Below are positions 43,545 to 51,932 of a stretch of 64,000 nucleotides of DNA, in pieces. Origin of the DNA: an uncultured Rhodobacter sp. (GTDB taxonomy: Bacteria > Pseudomonadota > Alphaproteobacteria > Rhodobacterales > Rhodobacteraceae); assembly GCA_945952585.1 (NCBI GenBank), contig CAMFII010000001.1:682001-746000 (forward strand), read 5' to 3'. The translations under genes were made by a program, and so were the position numbers. The notes beneath the pieces were generated by a model. That model was not told the origin of the DNA. It worked only from the letters and a program-made list of their open reading frames with translations, and did no database searches. The first letter of the stretch is position 1, and the number at the start of each line of letters is the position of its first letter.

Positions 43545-45299
43545 CTACTGGTTGGGCGCAGGAATGCCCGCCTTTTCCAGCGAAACCAATATGCGATCCA
43601 CGTCTTCCTTACGCCCGATGCGGTAGGCGATCTCGGCACGAGCATCCTTGAAATACTGGGGGGCATGTAGGCGCAGCCAGTCCACTTCCGACGTAACTTG
43701 CGGATCGCCCAGTTCAGCAAAGATGATAGCCGCAATGGCGTGGTACTGCGGATTGTCGGTCATCGGATACTTGCGGATCCACGTCGCCGCCGTCGCATAG
43801 TCATTCAGCTGATAGGCGCATAGCGCAAGGGCTGCCTCGTAGGCGCCGGCCGGTCCCGGTTGACGCTTCCGCGCTTCGTCAACCAAAGCGCAACCCGCCT
43901 TCCAGTCGCCGGAAAGGGCCAGACGATATCCGTATTCGCCCATCAACTCGGTATCGTTGGGGTTTATCTCCAGCGCAGCCTTTCCAACCTGTATGGCCGC
44001 ATCCTTTTCACCCGAGAAATACAGTGCGAACATTTCTGCCTCTAACCCGCGGATGTTGCTCGGGTCCAGCGAAACAGCCTTGCGAGCCGCCAATTTAGCC
44101 TTCTCGATCGAGCTTGGCCCGTTGGCACTTTCCGGCGGAAAGCGGTAGCGCAGTTCATCGATGTACATCAGGGACAAGAGTCCCCAGGCTGTAGCGTAGG
44201 TTGGAAAACGTTCAACGGCATCCTCTAGACAGCTTCTGATCTCCGCGTGAGTAGAAGCATCAAATGTCAGGCGGTACGCATAATAGCCTAGCGTACAGGC
44301 ATAGGCCGTCCAGTCTTCGGGCGGGCTCACCATCTGCCGGGCGGCATCCTCCCGGAAGATCACGCCGTAGGGCTGAGCGAGCGCAGTCGCCACCTGGTCC
44401 GCGATCTCGCTTTTGATGCCGGTCACACTCGAGACGGACAGATCGCCCGCGTATTTGTTCGCCCAAAGCACAGCGCCGTCGCTACGTGAAACGAGCTGCG
44501 TCTGCAGGCGCAACGTGCTGCCATCAAGCTCGAGACTGCCGGACAGATTGTAGCGAGGCGAGTCCTGCACCGGCAGCACACCCAAGGCATCGGACAGCGG
44601 GCGGCCTTCTGCATCAGCCGCGATCACCACGATGTCGCGGAACTTTGATATCTGACCGATAATTTCCTGAGTGAGCCCACTCGCGAGGCGGGCTGAATTT
44701 CCGGACTGGGTCAGGTCTTCGAAGGGTTGCACCAGTATACGCGGGATATCGGGTCGGCTGGGCATGGCGCGGCCGGACCAGAGGCCATAACCCAGTCCGG
44801 CGCCGACGAACACGGCGAGGGCGACGCCGATCGGGATCGCCGCGCGACGTATCGTCCGTTCGGGGGCGGCCGGGATCGTCAGCTTAGGTATTGGTGTGGG
44901 CGCAGCCACCTCGCGAGACAAGAAGACCGGGGCATAACCGCCTTTGGGAATGGAGATTTCAACCGCCTCGTTGCGCCCTGCGGAGACGTAATAACCTGCT
45001 AGCGCGCGGCGTAGTTGTCCTGCCTCGACGCGCACGATCGGATCGCCGTGCGCGTCAAAGGAGGCTTCGCGACCGAATACTTCAGTTGCGATTGTATAGG
45101 CTTTGATCCTGTCGCCTCGACCATTGAGCGTTTCGGTTACCACGTAGGACAGGAAACGTTTGTTCCGGTCGGTTGCGTCGAACTCGGGCGAAGCTATGAT
45201 GCGATTGAGCGTTGCGAGAACTGCCTCGGCATCAGGGAGTTCCTGAACAGGGCCGTTTCTTTCGCTGGCCCCCGGACCTTGATGAGCTTCACCAGACAC
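43545..45299 (-). CDS. wHTH, TolB-like and TPR regulator-like membrane protein
   Basis: The 584-residue protein has an N-terminal DNA-binding-type domain (about residues 25-125: LNRIIASPEFDATDRNKRFLSYVVTETL, GDPIVRVEAGQLRRALAGYY, ISIPKGGYAPVF). A transmembrane helix lies at about 153-174. A TolB-like beta domain (about 185-310) and TPR repeats (about 330-560) follow outside. Such one-component membrane regulators are known in alphaproteobacteria; the target is unknown. The start is a GTG. An IS407-like element lies 178 bases upstream, so its promoter context may be altered. Confidence 0.75.
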   Translation of the reverse strand: MSGEAHQGPGASERNGPVQELPDAEAVLATLNRIIASPEFDATDRNKRFLSYVVTETLNGRGDRIKAYTIATEVFGREASFDAHGDPIVRVEAGQLRRALAGYYVSAGRNEAVEISIPKGGYAPVFLSREVAAPTPIPKLTIPAAPERTIRRAAIPIGVALAVFVGAGLGYGLWSGRAMPSRPDIPRILVQPFEDLTQSGNSARLASGLTQEIIGQISKFRDIVVIAADAEGRPLSDALGVLPVQDSPRYNLSGSLELDGSTLRLQTQLVSRSDGAVLWANKYAGDLSVSSVTGIKSEIADQVATALAQPYGVIFREDAARQMVSPPEDWTAYACTLGYYAYRLTFDASTHAEIRSCLEDAVERFPTYATAWGLLSLMYIDELRYRFPPESANGPSSIEKAKLAARKAVSLDPSNIRGLEAEMFALYFSGEKDAAIQVGKAALEINPNDTELMGEYGYRLALSGDWKAGCALVDEARKRQPGPAGAYEAALALCAYQLNDYATAATWIRKYPMTDNPQYHAIAAIIFAELGDPQVTSEVDWLRLHAPQYFKDARAEIAYRIGRKEDVDRILVSLEKAGIPAPNQ

Positions 45300-45537
45300 G
45301 ACACCTGATCCCCCCGCGCTTTGATGCTAACAAATTCGCATTGGCGAGTCATGATTGAACCTTTGACCAAAGCCCCTGCTCATCCTGCAGTTTCCGGTAG
45401 AGACCAGTCACAGCTATGACGGCCTCGGGATTCAGGGACGGATCGTATGCTTGTTTCTGCGGTTTTGGATGTGGCCTGCCCCCTGAAAAGTGGTCCTCCC
45501 TGAAGTAGGCTTTTTGAGCCAGATGGAGGACGAAGGA

Positions 45538-45875
45538 ATGCCCCAGAAGAAGCACAAGCCGGAGGAGATCGTCGCGAAGCTCCGGCAGGTAGACGTGTTG
45601 GTGTCGCAGGGCCGGCCGGTCTCGGAGGCCGTGCGGTCGATCGGCGTGACGCAGTTCACCTACTATCGGTGGCGGAAGGAGTTCGGCGGCCTGAAGACCG
45701 ACCAGGTGAAGCGGCTGAAGGAGCTGGAGAAGGATCGAGCCATTGTGGCGCCATTGGTTCGAGCCCAATGGCGAGGGAGCGTCTCCGGAAGGCCGTCTCT
45801 GACCTGACGCTGGAGAAGCTGATCCTGGCTGAGGCTGCACGGGGAACCGAAGGTCCGCGTCAGCGAAACTTCTGA
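45538..45875 (+). pseudogene. IS407-like orfA, disrupted
   Basis: The start MPQKKHKPEEIVAKLRQVDVLVSQ matches IS407-group OrfA, with GVTQFTYYRWRKEFGGLKTDQVKRLKELEK. At about 45735 a 37-bp net insertion (containing CCATTGTGG...CCAATGG) breaks the frame, which then stops at 45807. The rest of the normal end, RKAVSDLTLEKLILAEAARG, follows in another frame. A further 19-base insertion precedes the expected NF ending. OrfA should therefore be inactive, though it may reflect recombination within the element. Confidence 0.65.
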
Positions 45876-45982
45876 GCCCCGCCCGCCGTCGCGCTTGCAT
45901 CGAGCATGTCAGGCAGAGGTTCCGGATCTCGGAACGGCTCGCCTGTCGCGTACTCGGGCAGCACCGCTCGACCCAGAGGAAG

Positions 45983-46765
45983 GTGCCGCAAGGCCGGGCC
46001 GATGAAGAAGCCCTGACGGCGGACATCGTCGCGCTCGCCTCACAGTTTGGGCGCTACGGATACCGCCGGATCACGGCCCTGCTGCGTGAAGCCGGTTGGG
46101 CAGTGAACGTGAAGCGGGTCGAGCGGATATGGCGGCGGGAGGGGCTTAAAGTCCCACAAAAGCAACCGAAGAAGGGTCGGCTCTGGCTGAACGACGGGTC
46201 CTGCATCCGTCTCCGGCCCGAGCGCCCGAACCATGTCTGGTCCTATGACTTCGTTGAAAGCCGGACCCATGATGGAAGGAAGTTCCGCATGCTTAACCTC
46301 ATCGACGAGTTCACTCGGGAGTGCTTGGCAATCCGCATTGACCGGAAGCTGCGGTCGACTGACGTCATCGACGTCCTGTCCGATCTATTCATCCAGTGGG
46401 GCGTGCCCGCCCACATACGGTCGGACAACGGCCCGGAGTTCATCGCCGAGGCTGTGAGAGAATGGATCGCCGCCGTCGGAGCGCGAGCCGCCTACATCGA
46501 GCCTGGCAGCCCCTGGGAGAACGGCTACTGCGAAAGCTTCAACGCGAAGCTCCGTGACGAACTGCTCAACGGCGAAATCTTCTACAGCCTCGCCGAGGCA
46601 AAGATCATCATCGAGAGCTGGCGCCGCCATTACAACACAAAGCGCCCGCACTCATCACTGGGGTATCGCCCGCCAGCTCCCGAGGTCATCCAGTGGCCGG
46701 CTTCGCCATCCGGAACCGCTTCGCCGGCCACCCCCGCCGTAGCGCCAAGCCCCGTCATGCACTAA
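45983..46765 (+). CDS. IS407-like orfB (DDE transposase)
   Basis: The 260-residue frame is the integrase-like transposase: HRSTQRKV-type start region upstream, then GYRRITALLREAGWAVNVKRVERIWRREGLK, and the catalytic triad in HVWSYDFVESR (Asp), IRSDNGPEF (Asp) and YIEPGSPWENGYCESFNAKLRDE (Glu). The N-terminal part of the normal OrfB begins upstream (at about 45876, LSPARRRACIEHV) and would be produced by reinitiation or frameshifting. The ATG-less GTG at 45983 is only the nearest start of this frame. It is close to complete. Confidence 0.85.
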   Translation: MPQGRADEEALTADIVALASQFGRYGYRRITALLREAGWAVNVKRVERIWRREGLKVPQKQPKKGRLWLNDGSCIRLRPERPNHVWSYDFVESRTHDGRKFRMLNLIDEFTRECLAIRIDRKLRSTDVIDVLSDLFIQWGVPAHIRSDNGPEFIAEAVREWIAAVGARAAYIEPGSPWENGYCESFNAKLRDELLNGEIFYSLAEAKIIIESWRRHYNTKRPHSSLGYRPPAPEVIQWPASPSGTASPATPAVAPSPVMH

Positions 46766-46794
46766 GACTGAAACCGGACCACTCGATCGGGGCA

Positions 46795-47199
46795 GGCCAT
46801 ATAGGCGAAGATCGGGCCTTGTGAACTCAAATTTGGGAACCGAGTATCCGTCACCCGAAACCTTCGAGCACGACGTTTGTCTGTCTTAAGGGGCGGCCAT
46901 TCGGAGATCGGAGAGCGACGCCCTCGCACATAGATGCGGCCCATGGTCAAGCGGGAAAGAGGATCGCAGGCCGCTCCAGTCCAGACAATCGGTCTCTGTA
47001 TGCCCCGCCGACCTGATCGGCCCATAGCTGCCATTTCGTTTTGTTGAAGCAACAATGCGAAATACTGGTCCGGCCCTCGGCGTCGACATCGCCAATGCTT
47101 TCGTGAATGGTCAGGACAGGACTTGCGGCGGACAGCCAAAGTGTTGTTGGTACAGCCAAGGCTCCTCTCCCAGCATCAGCGTTTATGCTGAGACCCCGT
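46795..47199. other. Intergenic stretch with no recognised gene
   Basis: About 400 bases between the insertion element and the oligopeptide-type ATPase gene. Open frames on the minus strand (for example 46762-47139) are unusually Arg-rich and have no recognisable motif. The IS may have inserted into non-coding DNA, or into a degraded gene. Confidence 0.4.
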
Positions 47200-47997
47200 T
47201 CAATTCGACACCACACAAAGTCGTCTTGTCGCCTCCGTCTTGGGATCCCGGAGAAGCTCCAAAGGGCTGCCGATCTCGACCAGTTCGCCCTTCGCCATCA
47301 CCGCGGCCCGGTCGCAGAAGGCCTCGACCACCGGCATGTCGTGCGAGATGAACAGGATCGTCAGCCCGTGCTTCTGCTGGACCGACTTCAGCAGGTTCAG
47401 GACCTGGGCCTGTACCGAGACATCGAGCGCGCTGACCGGTTCATCCGCCACGATCAGCTCGGGCGACAGCATCAGGGCGCGGGCGATGCCGACGCGCTGG
47501 CGCTGGCCGCCGCTCAAGGATTTCGGCATTGCGCGGGCCATCCCGGGTTCCAGCCCGACATCCTCGAGCATGGCCAGCGCCCGGGCCTCGCGCTCCTCCG
47601 GGGTGCCGAGGCCGTGGATGCGCATCGGCTCTGTCAGGCTCCAGAGGATGGTATGGGCGGGGTGCAGGGTGCTGTTGGAATCCTGGAACACCACCTGAAT
47701 GCGGCGGCGCAGGTCGCGCCATGCGGCGCCGGTGCTGCGGGGCAGGGCCTGGCCGTCAAAGCGGATCGTCCCCGACAGCGCGGGCAGCAGCCCGAGGATC
47801 ACCCGGCCGAGCGTCGATTTCCCGCTGCCCGACTCCCCCAGAAGGCCCATGGCCTCGCCCCGGCGGACCGACAGGGTGATGTCGCGCAGCACCGGATGCT
47901 GAGGAGGGGACAACAGGCCGCCGCGCCGGTAGCCGGCACTGACATTCTGCAGGTCGAGGATCGGGGCTTCAGAGGGGGAAATGGCAGGCATATGCAT
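47200..47997 (-). CDS. ABC transporter ATP-binding protein (OppF-like)
   Basis: The 265-residue ATPase belongs to the peptide/opine/nickel importer group. Walker A is GESGSGKST, the Q-loop VFQDSN, the signature [11 protein letters not shown] and Walker B LIVADEPVSALD. The C-terminus is short, ending at LCVVSN soon after LLRDPKTEAT, and lacks the usual C-terminal extension. Its start overlaps the end of the OppD-like gene by 29 bases. Its permeases are probably those at 53568-55481. Confidence 0.9.
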   Translation of the reverse strand: MHMPAISPSEAPILDLQNVSAGYRRGGLLSPPQHPVLRDITLSVRRGEAMGLLGESGSGKSTLGRVILGLLPALSGTIRFDGQALPRSTGAAWRDLRRRIQVVFQDSNSTLHPAHTILWSLTEPMRIHGLGTPEEREARALAMLEDVGLEPGMARAMPKSLSGGQRQRVGIARALMLSPELIVADEPVSALDVSVQAQVLNLLKSVQQKHGLTILFISHDMPVVEAFCDRAAVMAKGELVEIGSPLELLRDPKTEATRRLCVVSN

Positions 47998-48925
47998 GGT
48001 TGGGCTCGATTTCCGTCAACTCGGGCAGGGTCTTGTGGCAGCTTTCGCCCGCGCGGGAGCAGCGCGGGGCGAAAGCGCAGCCGGGAAACTGTTCAGAGGG
48101 CAGGGGCGGGCGACCGGGAATGACCGGAAGCTCGCCTGCCCGCTGGCCCGGCTGCGGGCGCGCATTGAGGAGCGCCCGCGTATAGGGGTGGCGGGACCTT
48201 GCCAGGATGCGCTCGGCCGGACCGACCTCGACCATCCGCCCATGGTAGAAGACCGCGATCCGGTGGGCGACCCGCACCGTCTCGGCCAGGTCATGTGTGA
48301 CGAGCACGAGCGATGACCTGTCGGCCTCGGATTTCTGAACCAGCAGGGCAAGGATCTGCGCCCGGATGGAGGGATCGAGCGCGGTCGTCGGCTCATCGGC
48401 GACGATAAGCCCCGGATGGAGCGCGGTGGCCATCGCGATGACGGCGCGCTGCTTCATCCCGCCGCTCATCTGGTGGGGATAAAGGCCGATGATCCGGTCC
48501 GGATCGGCAAAGCCCATCGCCGCCAGTTGCTGAACCGCAAGCTGGCGCTGTTCGGCCCTGGGGCGGTCGTCATGGGCGCGGTAGACCTCGACCAGTTGCT
48601 CGCCGATGGTCAGGACGGGATTGAGCGCCCCTGCCGGATCCTGGAACACCATCGCGACCTTGCGGCCGCGGATCGTGTGCCAGTCGTCTTCTCCGGCGTC
48701 GGACAGGTCCTCGCCGTCGAGGGTCAGGGACCCGCTTTGCTGCATCACGTCGCGCGGCAGAAGGCCAAGGAGGGCAAGAGCGACGGTGCTCTTGCCGCTG
48801 CCGGATTCGCCGACGATCGCGATCCGTTCGCCGGGCTGCAGCTGCAACCCGACGCCCCGGACGATCGGATGGCCCCCGAGCGAGGGCTTGAGGCGCACCC
48901 AGAGGTCCTGGACGGCCAGCATCAT
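47969..48925 (-). CDS. ABC transporter ATP-binding protein (OppD-like)
   Basis: The 318-residue ATPase shows Walker A GESGSGKST, VFQDPAGALNPVLTIGEQL (Q-loop), MSGGMKQRAVI (signature) and LIVADEPTTALD. The C-terminal oligopeptide-type extension with GCAFAPRCSRAGESC is present, where the four-Cys motif is partly kept. It is coupled with the AguB gene upstream by overlap (its start ATGA lies in that gene's end). Together with OppF-like and the divergent permeases it makes a complete importer. Confidence 0.92.
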   Translation of the reverse strand: MMLAVQDLWVRLKPSLGGHPIVRGVGLQLQPGERIAIVGESGSGKSTVALALLGLLPRDVMQQSGSLTLDGEDLSDAGEDDWHTIRGRKVAMVFQDPAGALNPVLTIGEQLVEVYRAHDDRPRAEQRQLAVQQLAAMGFADPDRIIGLYPHQMSGGMKQRAVIAMATALHPGLIVADEPTTALDPSIRAQILALLVQKSEADRSSLVLVTHDLAETVRVAHRIAVFYHGRMVEVGPAERILARSRHPYTRALLNARPQPGQRAGELPVIPGRPPLPSEQFPGCAFAPRCSRAGESCHKTLPELTEIEPNHAYACHFPL

Positions 48926-49815
48926 GCCACCCGGGGCATCGGCGGCGGACCGGCGGGGGTTTGGGCCAGCGCGCCATAGATCTGCGGCCGCCGGGTCTGG
49001 TAGACGCCCCAGAAGTCGCGGTCGCGCGCCGCCTGCTCCAGATCCAGCGTGGCGAGCACGATCGCCTCTTCGTCGCGGCCCGCCTCGGCGATCACCTGCG
49101 CGCGCTGGTCGGTGCAGAAGGACGTGCCGTAGAACTTCATCTCGACGCCGTCATCAAGCTCGACCCCGATGCGGTTCGAGGCGAGCACCGGCACGAGGTT
49201 CGACGCCGCGTGGCCGCGCATCGCCGCCCGCCACTGTGCCGCGCTGTCCCAGTCGGTGCGGACCGTCTCGGATCCGATGGCCGTGGGATAGACCAGCAAT
49301 TCGGCCCCCATCAACGCCATCGACCGGGCGAGTTCCGGGAACCACTGGTCCCAGCAGATGCCGACGCCGAGCATCAGGTAGCGGGTCTTCCACACTTTCG
49401 GCCCTTGCGTGGAGGGCAGGAAGTAGTCGGATTCGCGATAGCCGTCGAATTGCGGGATGTGGCACTTGCGGTAGATGCCGAGCACTTCGCCATCGGCGTC
49501 GATCACCGCCGCCGAGTTGAAAAGCCCGTCCTCGGCCCGTTCGTAGAACGACACCGGGACCACCACCTGACGGTCACGGGCGAAGCGCCGGAAGGCTTCG
49601 ATCGTCGGGTGATCGGCGGCAGGCCGGGCCAGTTCCTTGTAGCGGTCGTCGGCGACCTTGCAGAAATAGGGCGTCTCGAACAGTTCGGACGGCAGGACGA
49701 GGCGGGCGCCCTGATCTGCGGCCTGATGGGCGAGGGCGAGCATCCTTTCGACATTGGCGGCCTTGTCCCAGCTCATGCTGGTCTGCAGGGCGGCAACGGT
49801 CAGATTGCGGCTCAT
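48922..49815 (-). CDS. aguB: N-carbamoylputrescine amidohydrolase
   Basis: The 297-residue nitrilase-family enzyme has the catalytic triad Glu44 (LPSELFETPYF), Lys117 (YRKCHIP) and Cys154 (GICWDQWFPE), typical of AguB. AguB hydrolyses N-carbamoylputrescine to putrescine, CO2 and ammonia, completing the agmatine route. Divergently transcribed aguA supports this. Stop and start overlap both neighbours, so it shares an operon with the LysR regulator and two ATPases. Confidence 0.93.
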   Translation of the reverse strand: MSRNLTVAALQTSMSWDKAANVERMLALAHQAADQGARLVLPSELFETPYFCKVADDRYKELARPAADHPTIEAFRRFARDRQVVVPVSFYERAEDGLFNSAAVIDADGEVLGIYRKCHIPQFDGYRESDYFLPSTQGPKVWKTRYLMLGVGICWDQWFPELARSMALMGAELLVYPTAIGSETVRTDWDSAAQWRAAMRGHAASNLVPVLASNRIGVELDDGVEMKFYGTSFCTDQRAQVIAEAGRDEEAIVLATLDLEQAARDRDFWGVYQTRRPQIYGALAQTPAGPPPMPRVA

Positions 49816-50747
49816 GGGTGGATCTCCTTGGTTGGATTGGGGGCGTGGCGGGCGACCCAGCTGCGCGTCTGTGCAGCCTGATCGTCCAGCCAGCGGCGGA
49901 ATTTCTGGACTTTCTCGAGCCCGGCGACGCGTTCGCTCACGCAGGCGAAATAGCCTTCACCGGGCACGATCACCTCGGGGAATGGGGCGGCGAGGCGGCC
50001 GGCCGCGACCTCGCCCGCCGCAAGGACCATGCTGCCGAGGCAAAAGCCGAAACCGGATGCGGCGGCTTCCAGAAGCATGCCGGAGTCGCTGAAGTTGTAG
50101 CCCTGGACCGGGTTGGCTTCGATGCCGGCGGCCTCGAACCACATCGCCCAATCCTCGCGCCGCTCGTCATAGAGAAGCGGTGCCTTCAGGACGTCGGCGG
50201 GAGTGCCGAGCGCGCTTGCCGCGATCCGGCCGGGTGCGCCGTAAACGGTGAGCGGATCGGCAAAGAGTTCCCAGCATTCGATGTCTGGGGCGGTCGGGCG
50301 ACCGCGGCGGATGACGACGTGGAACTCGCCCCGGGCGATGTCGACATCGTCGTTGGTGGTGTGCAGCCAGACGTCATGGCCCGGGCATTGGGCGTGGTAG
50401 CCATCAAGCCGCGGCATCAGCCAGCGCCCGGCCAGCGACGGCGGCATGCAGACGATCACCTGGTTCGGTTTCTTGTACTGGTCGAGCCGCTTCAGCCCGG
50501 CCTCGAGCCGCTGGAAGCAGTCGCGGACGGTGAATTGCAGGTCCCGCCCGGCATCGGTCAGGACGGCGCTGCGGTGCAGCCGGTTGAACAGCGGCTGGCC
50601 CACCTGATCCTCAAGCGAGCGGATCTGATGGCTGATCGCCGACTGCGTCATCCCCAGTTCCTGGGCGGCCAGCGTGAAGCTCTCCAGACGCCCGGCGGCC
50701 TCGAAGGCGGCAAGGGCGCGGGTCGATGGGAGCATCGCAGTTCGCAT
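49812..50747 (-). CDS. LysR-family regulator (GcvA-like)
   Basis: The 311-residue regulator has the LysR N-terminal helix-turn-helix (LPSTRALAAFEAAGRLESFTLAAQELGMTQSAISHQIRSLEDQVG) and a substrate-binding domain with VVIRRGRPTAPDIECW. It belongs to the GcvA-like subgroup. It is divergent from aguA with a 102-base gap of low GC. TTCGATGTGGAACTCGA and TCGATTCTCGA are visible there as candidate sites. Agmatine or carbamoylputrescine is the likely effector, by inference. Confidence 0.88.
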   Translation of the reverse strand: MRTAMLPSTRALAAFEAAGRLESFTLAAQELGMTQSAISHQIRSLEDQVGQPLFNRLHRSAVLTDAGRDLQFTVRDCFQRLEAGLKRLDQYKKPNQVIVCMPPSLAGRWLMPRLDGYHAQCPGHDVWLHTTNDDVDIARGEFHVVIRRGRPTAPDIECWELFADPLTVYGAPGRIAASALGTPADVLKAPLLYDERREDWAMWFEAAGIEANPVQGYNFSDSGMLLEAAASGFGFCLGSMVLAAGEVAAGRLAAPFPEVIVPGEGYFACVSERVAGLEKVQKFRRWLDDQAAQTRSWVARHAPNPTKEIHP

Positions 50748-50849
50748 GAGTTATTTTGCTTTCTGACTTGAGAATTTCGATGTGGAACTCGATTTCCATC
50801 ATTTCTACACTCGATTCTCGAACGAAAAGCAATCGGAATCTTAATTGAC

Positions 50850-51884
50850 ATGAACAGTATCGATACGAAGACCCAACTTGGTGCCGCCGCCAAACCGCGC
50901 TGGCCGGCCGAGTGGGAACCGCATGAGTGCTGCTGGATGGTCTGGCCTGACAGCGCCGGCTGGGGGCAAAGGCTTGAGGCGGTGGAGCGCGAATACGTCG
51001 CCGTCGCCCATGCGATCGGTCGTTACGAGCCGGTGCGGATGATCGCCAACCCGCGATCGGCCGCGAAGGCGAAACGCATGCTTGGCGCCGGTGTCGATGT
51101 GGTCGAGTTGCCGGTCAGCGACTCGTGGTTCCGAGACAGCGGCCCGACCTTCGTCAAGCAGCCCGATGGCGGCGTTTCCGGTCTGTGCTGGCGGTTCAAC
51201 GGATGGGGAGGGGCGGCGCCCGACTTTACGGATGATGCGCGGCTGGCGCGACGGCTGGTCTCCGGTCTCGGCCTGGACGCGGGCACTTCAGCGATGGCGA
51301 TGGAGGGGGGCGCGATCTTTTCCGATGGCGAGGGCACCTTGCTGACGACTGACACCGTCGTCTTCAACCCCAACCGCAATCCGGGCCTGACCCGCGAGCA
51401 TGCCGAGGCCGAGTTCCGCCGCACGCTTGGGGTCGAGAAAGTCATCTGGCTCCCTGGCAATGACGCCGAGTTCGGCACCAACGGCCATATCGACGGGATC
51501 GCGACCTTCGTCCGGCCCGGGGTGGTCCTGTTCGAGCTGAGTTCCGAAGACTCCGGTCCGTCCTTCGAGACGACCATGAAGAACCTCCGCGCGCTGGAAG
51601 GCCAGACGGATGCGAAGGGGCGGAAGCTGGACCTGCTGTTCATCCGCGAGGGCGAACGGCTCCGCGCTGGCAATGGCGACTGGGGCTACTCGATTTCCTA
51701 CGTCAACTTCTACATCGCCAATGGCGGTATCGTCATGCCGCGCTTCGACTTGCCCGGCGATGACGCGGCCCGGGATGCCGTCGCGGCCGCCTTCCCCGAT
51801 CACGCGATCACCCAGGTCAACATCGCGACCATCGCCGCAGGCGGCGGCGGGATTCACTGCATCACCCAACAACAGCCGCGCTGA
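50850..51884 (+). CDS. aguA: Agmatine deiminase
   Basis: AguA converts agmatine to N-carbamoylputrescine and ammonia. The 344-residue enzyme shows the guanidine-modifying-enzyme signatures: ECCWMVWPD near the N-terminus, DSWFRDSGPTFV (Asp), MEGGAI, FGTNGHIDG (His-x-Asp) and the catalytic Cys337 in GGGGIHCITQQ. The ATG at 50850 has no strong ribosome site, but the homologous start matches. It leads the divergent operon with a binding protein and two permeases. Confidence 0.95.
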   Translation: MNSIDTKTQLGAAAKPRWPAEWEPHECCWMVWPDSAGWGQRLEAVEREYVAVAHAIGRYEPVRMIANPRSAAKAKRMLGAGVDVVELPVSDSWFRDSGPTFVKQPDGGVSGLCWRFNGWGGAAPDFTDDARLARRLVSGLGLDAGTSAMAMEGGAIFSDGEGTLLTTDTVVFNPNRNPGLTREHAEAEFRRTLGVEKVIWLPGNDAEFGTNGHIDGIATFVRPGVVLFELSSEDSGPSFETTMKNLRALEGQTDAKGRKLDLLFIREGERLRAGNGDWGYSISYVNFYIANGGIVMPRFDLPGDDAARDAVAAAFPDHAITQVNIATIAAGGGGIHCITQQQPR

Positions 51885-51932
51885 CCCTGCGCTGGCACAT
51901 GGCCGATCCGGCCCGAAAAAGGAGCGATCAGA

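Larger units (their letters stand above)
45477..46794 (+). mobile_element. IS407-like IS3-family element with 4-bp target duplication
   Basis: The left end TGCCCCCTGAAAAGTGGTCC and the right end, rc TGCCCCGATCGAGTGGTCC, form imperfect inverted repeats. GGCC flanks both sides (45473-45476 and 46795-46798), the 4-bp duplication usual for this group. The element is about 1318 bp and carries a disrupted orfA and an intact-looking orfB. The left end lies upstream of the regulator gene at 45299. Confidence 0.85.

Noticed and set aside
45300-45476. Possible gene split by the IS407-like element
   Set aside because: Joining the flanks without the element and one GGCC copy gives no convincing frame or motif in any of the three minus-strand frames.
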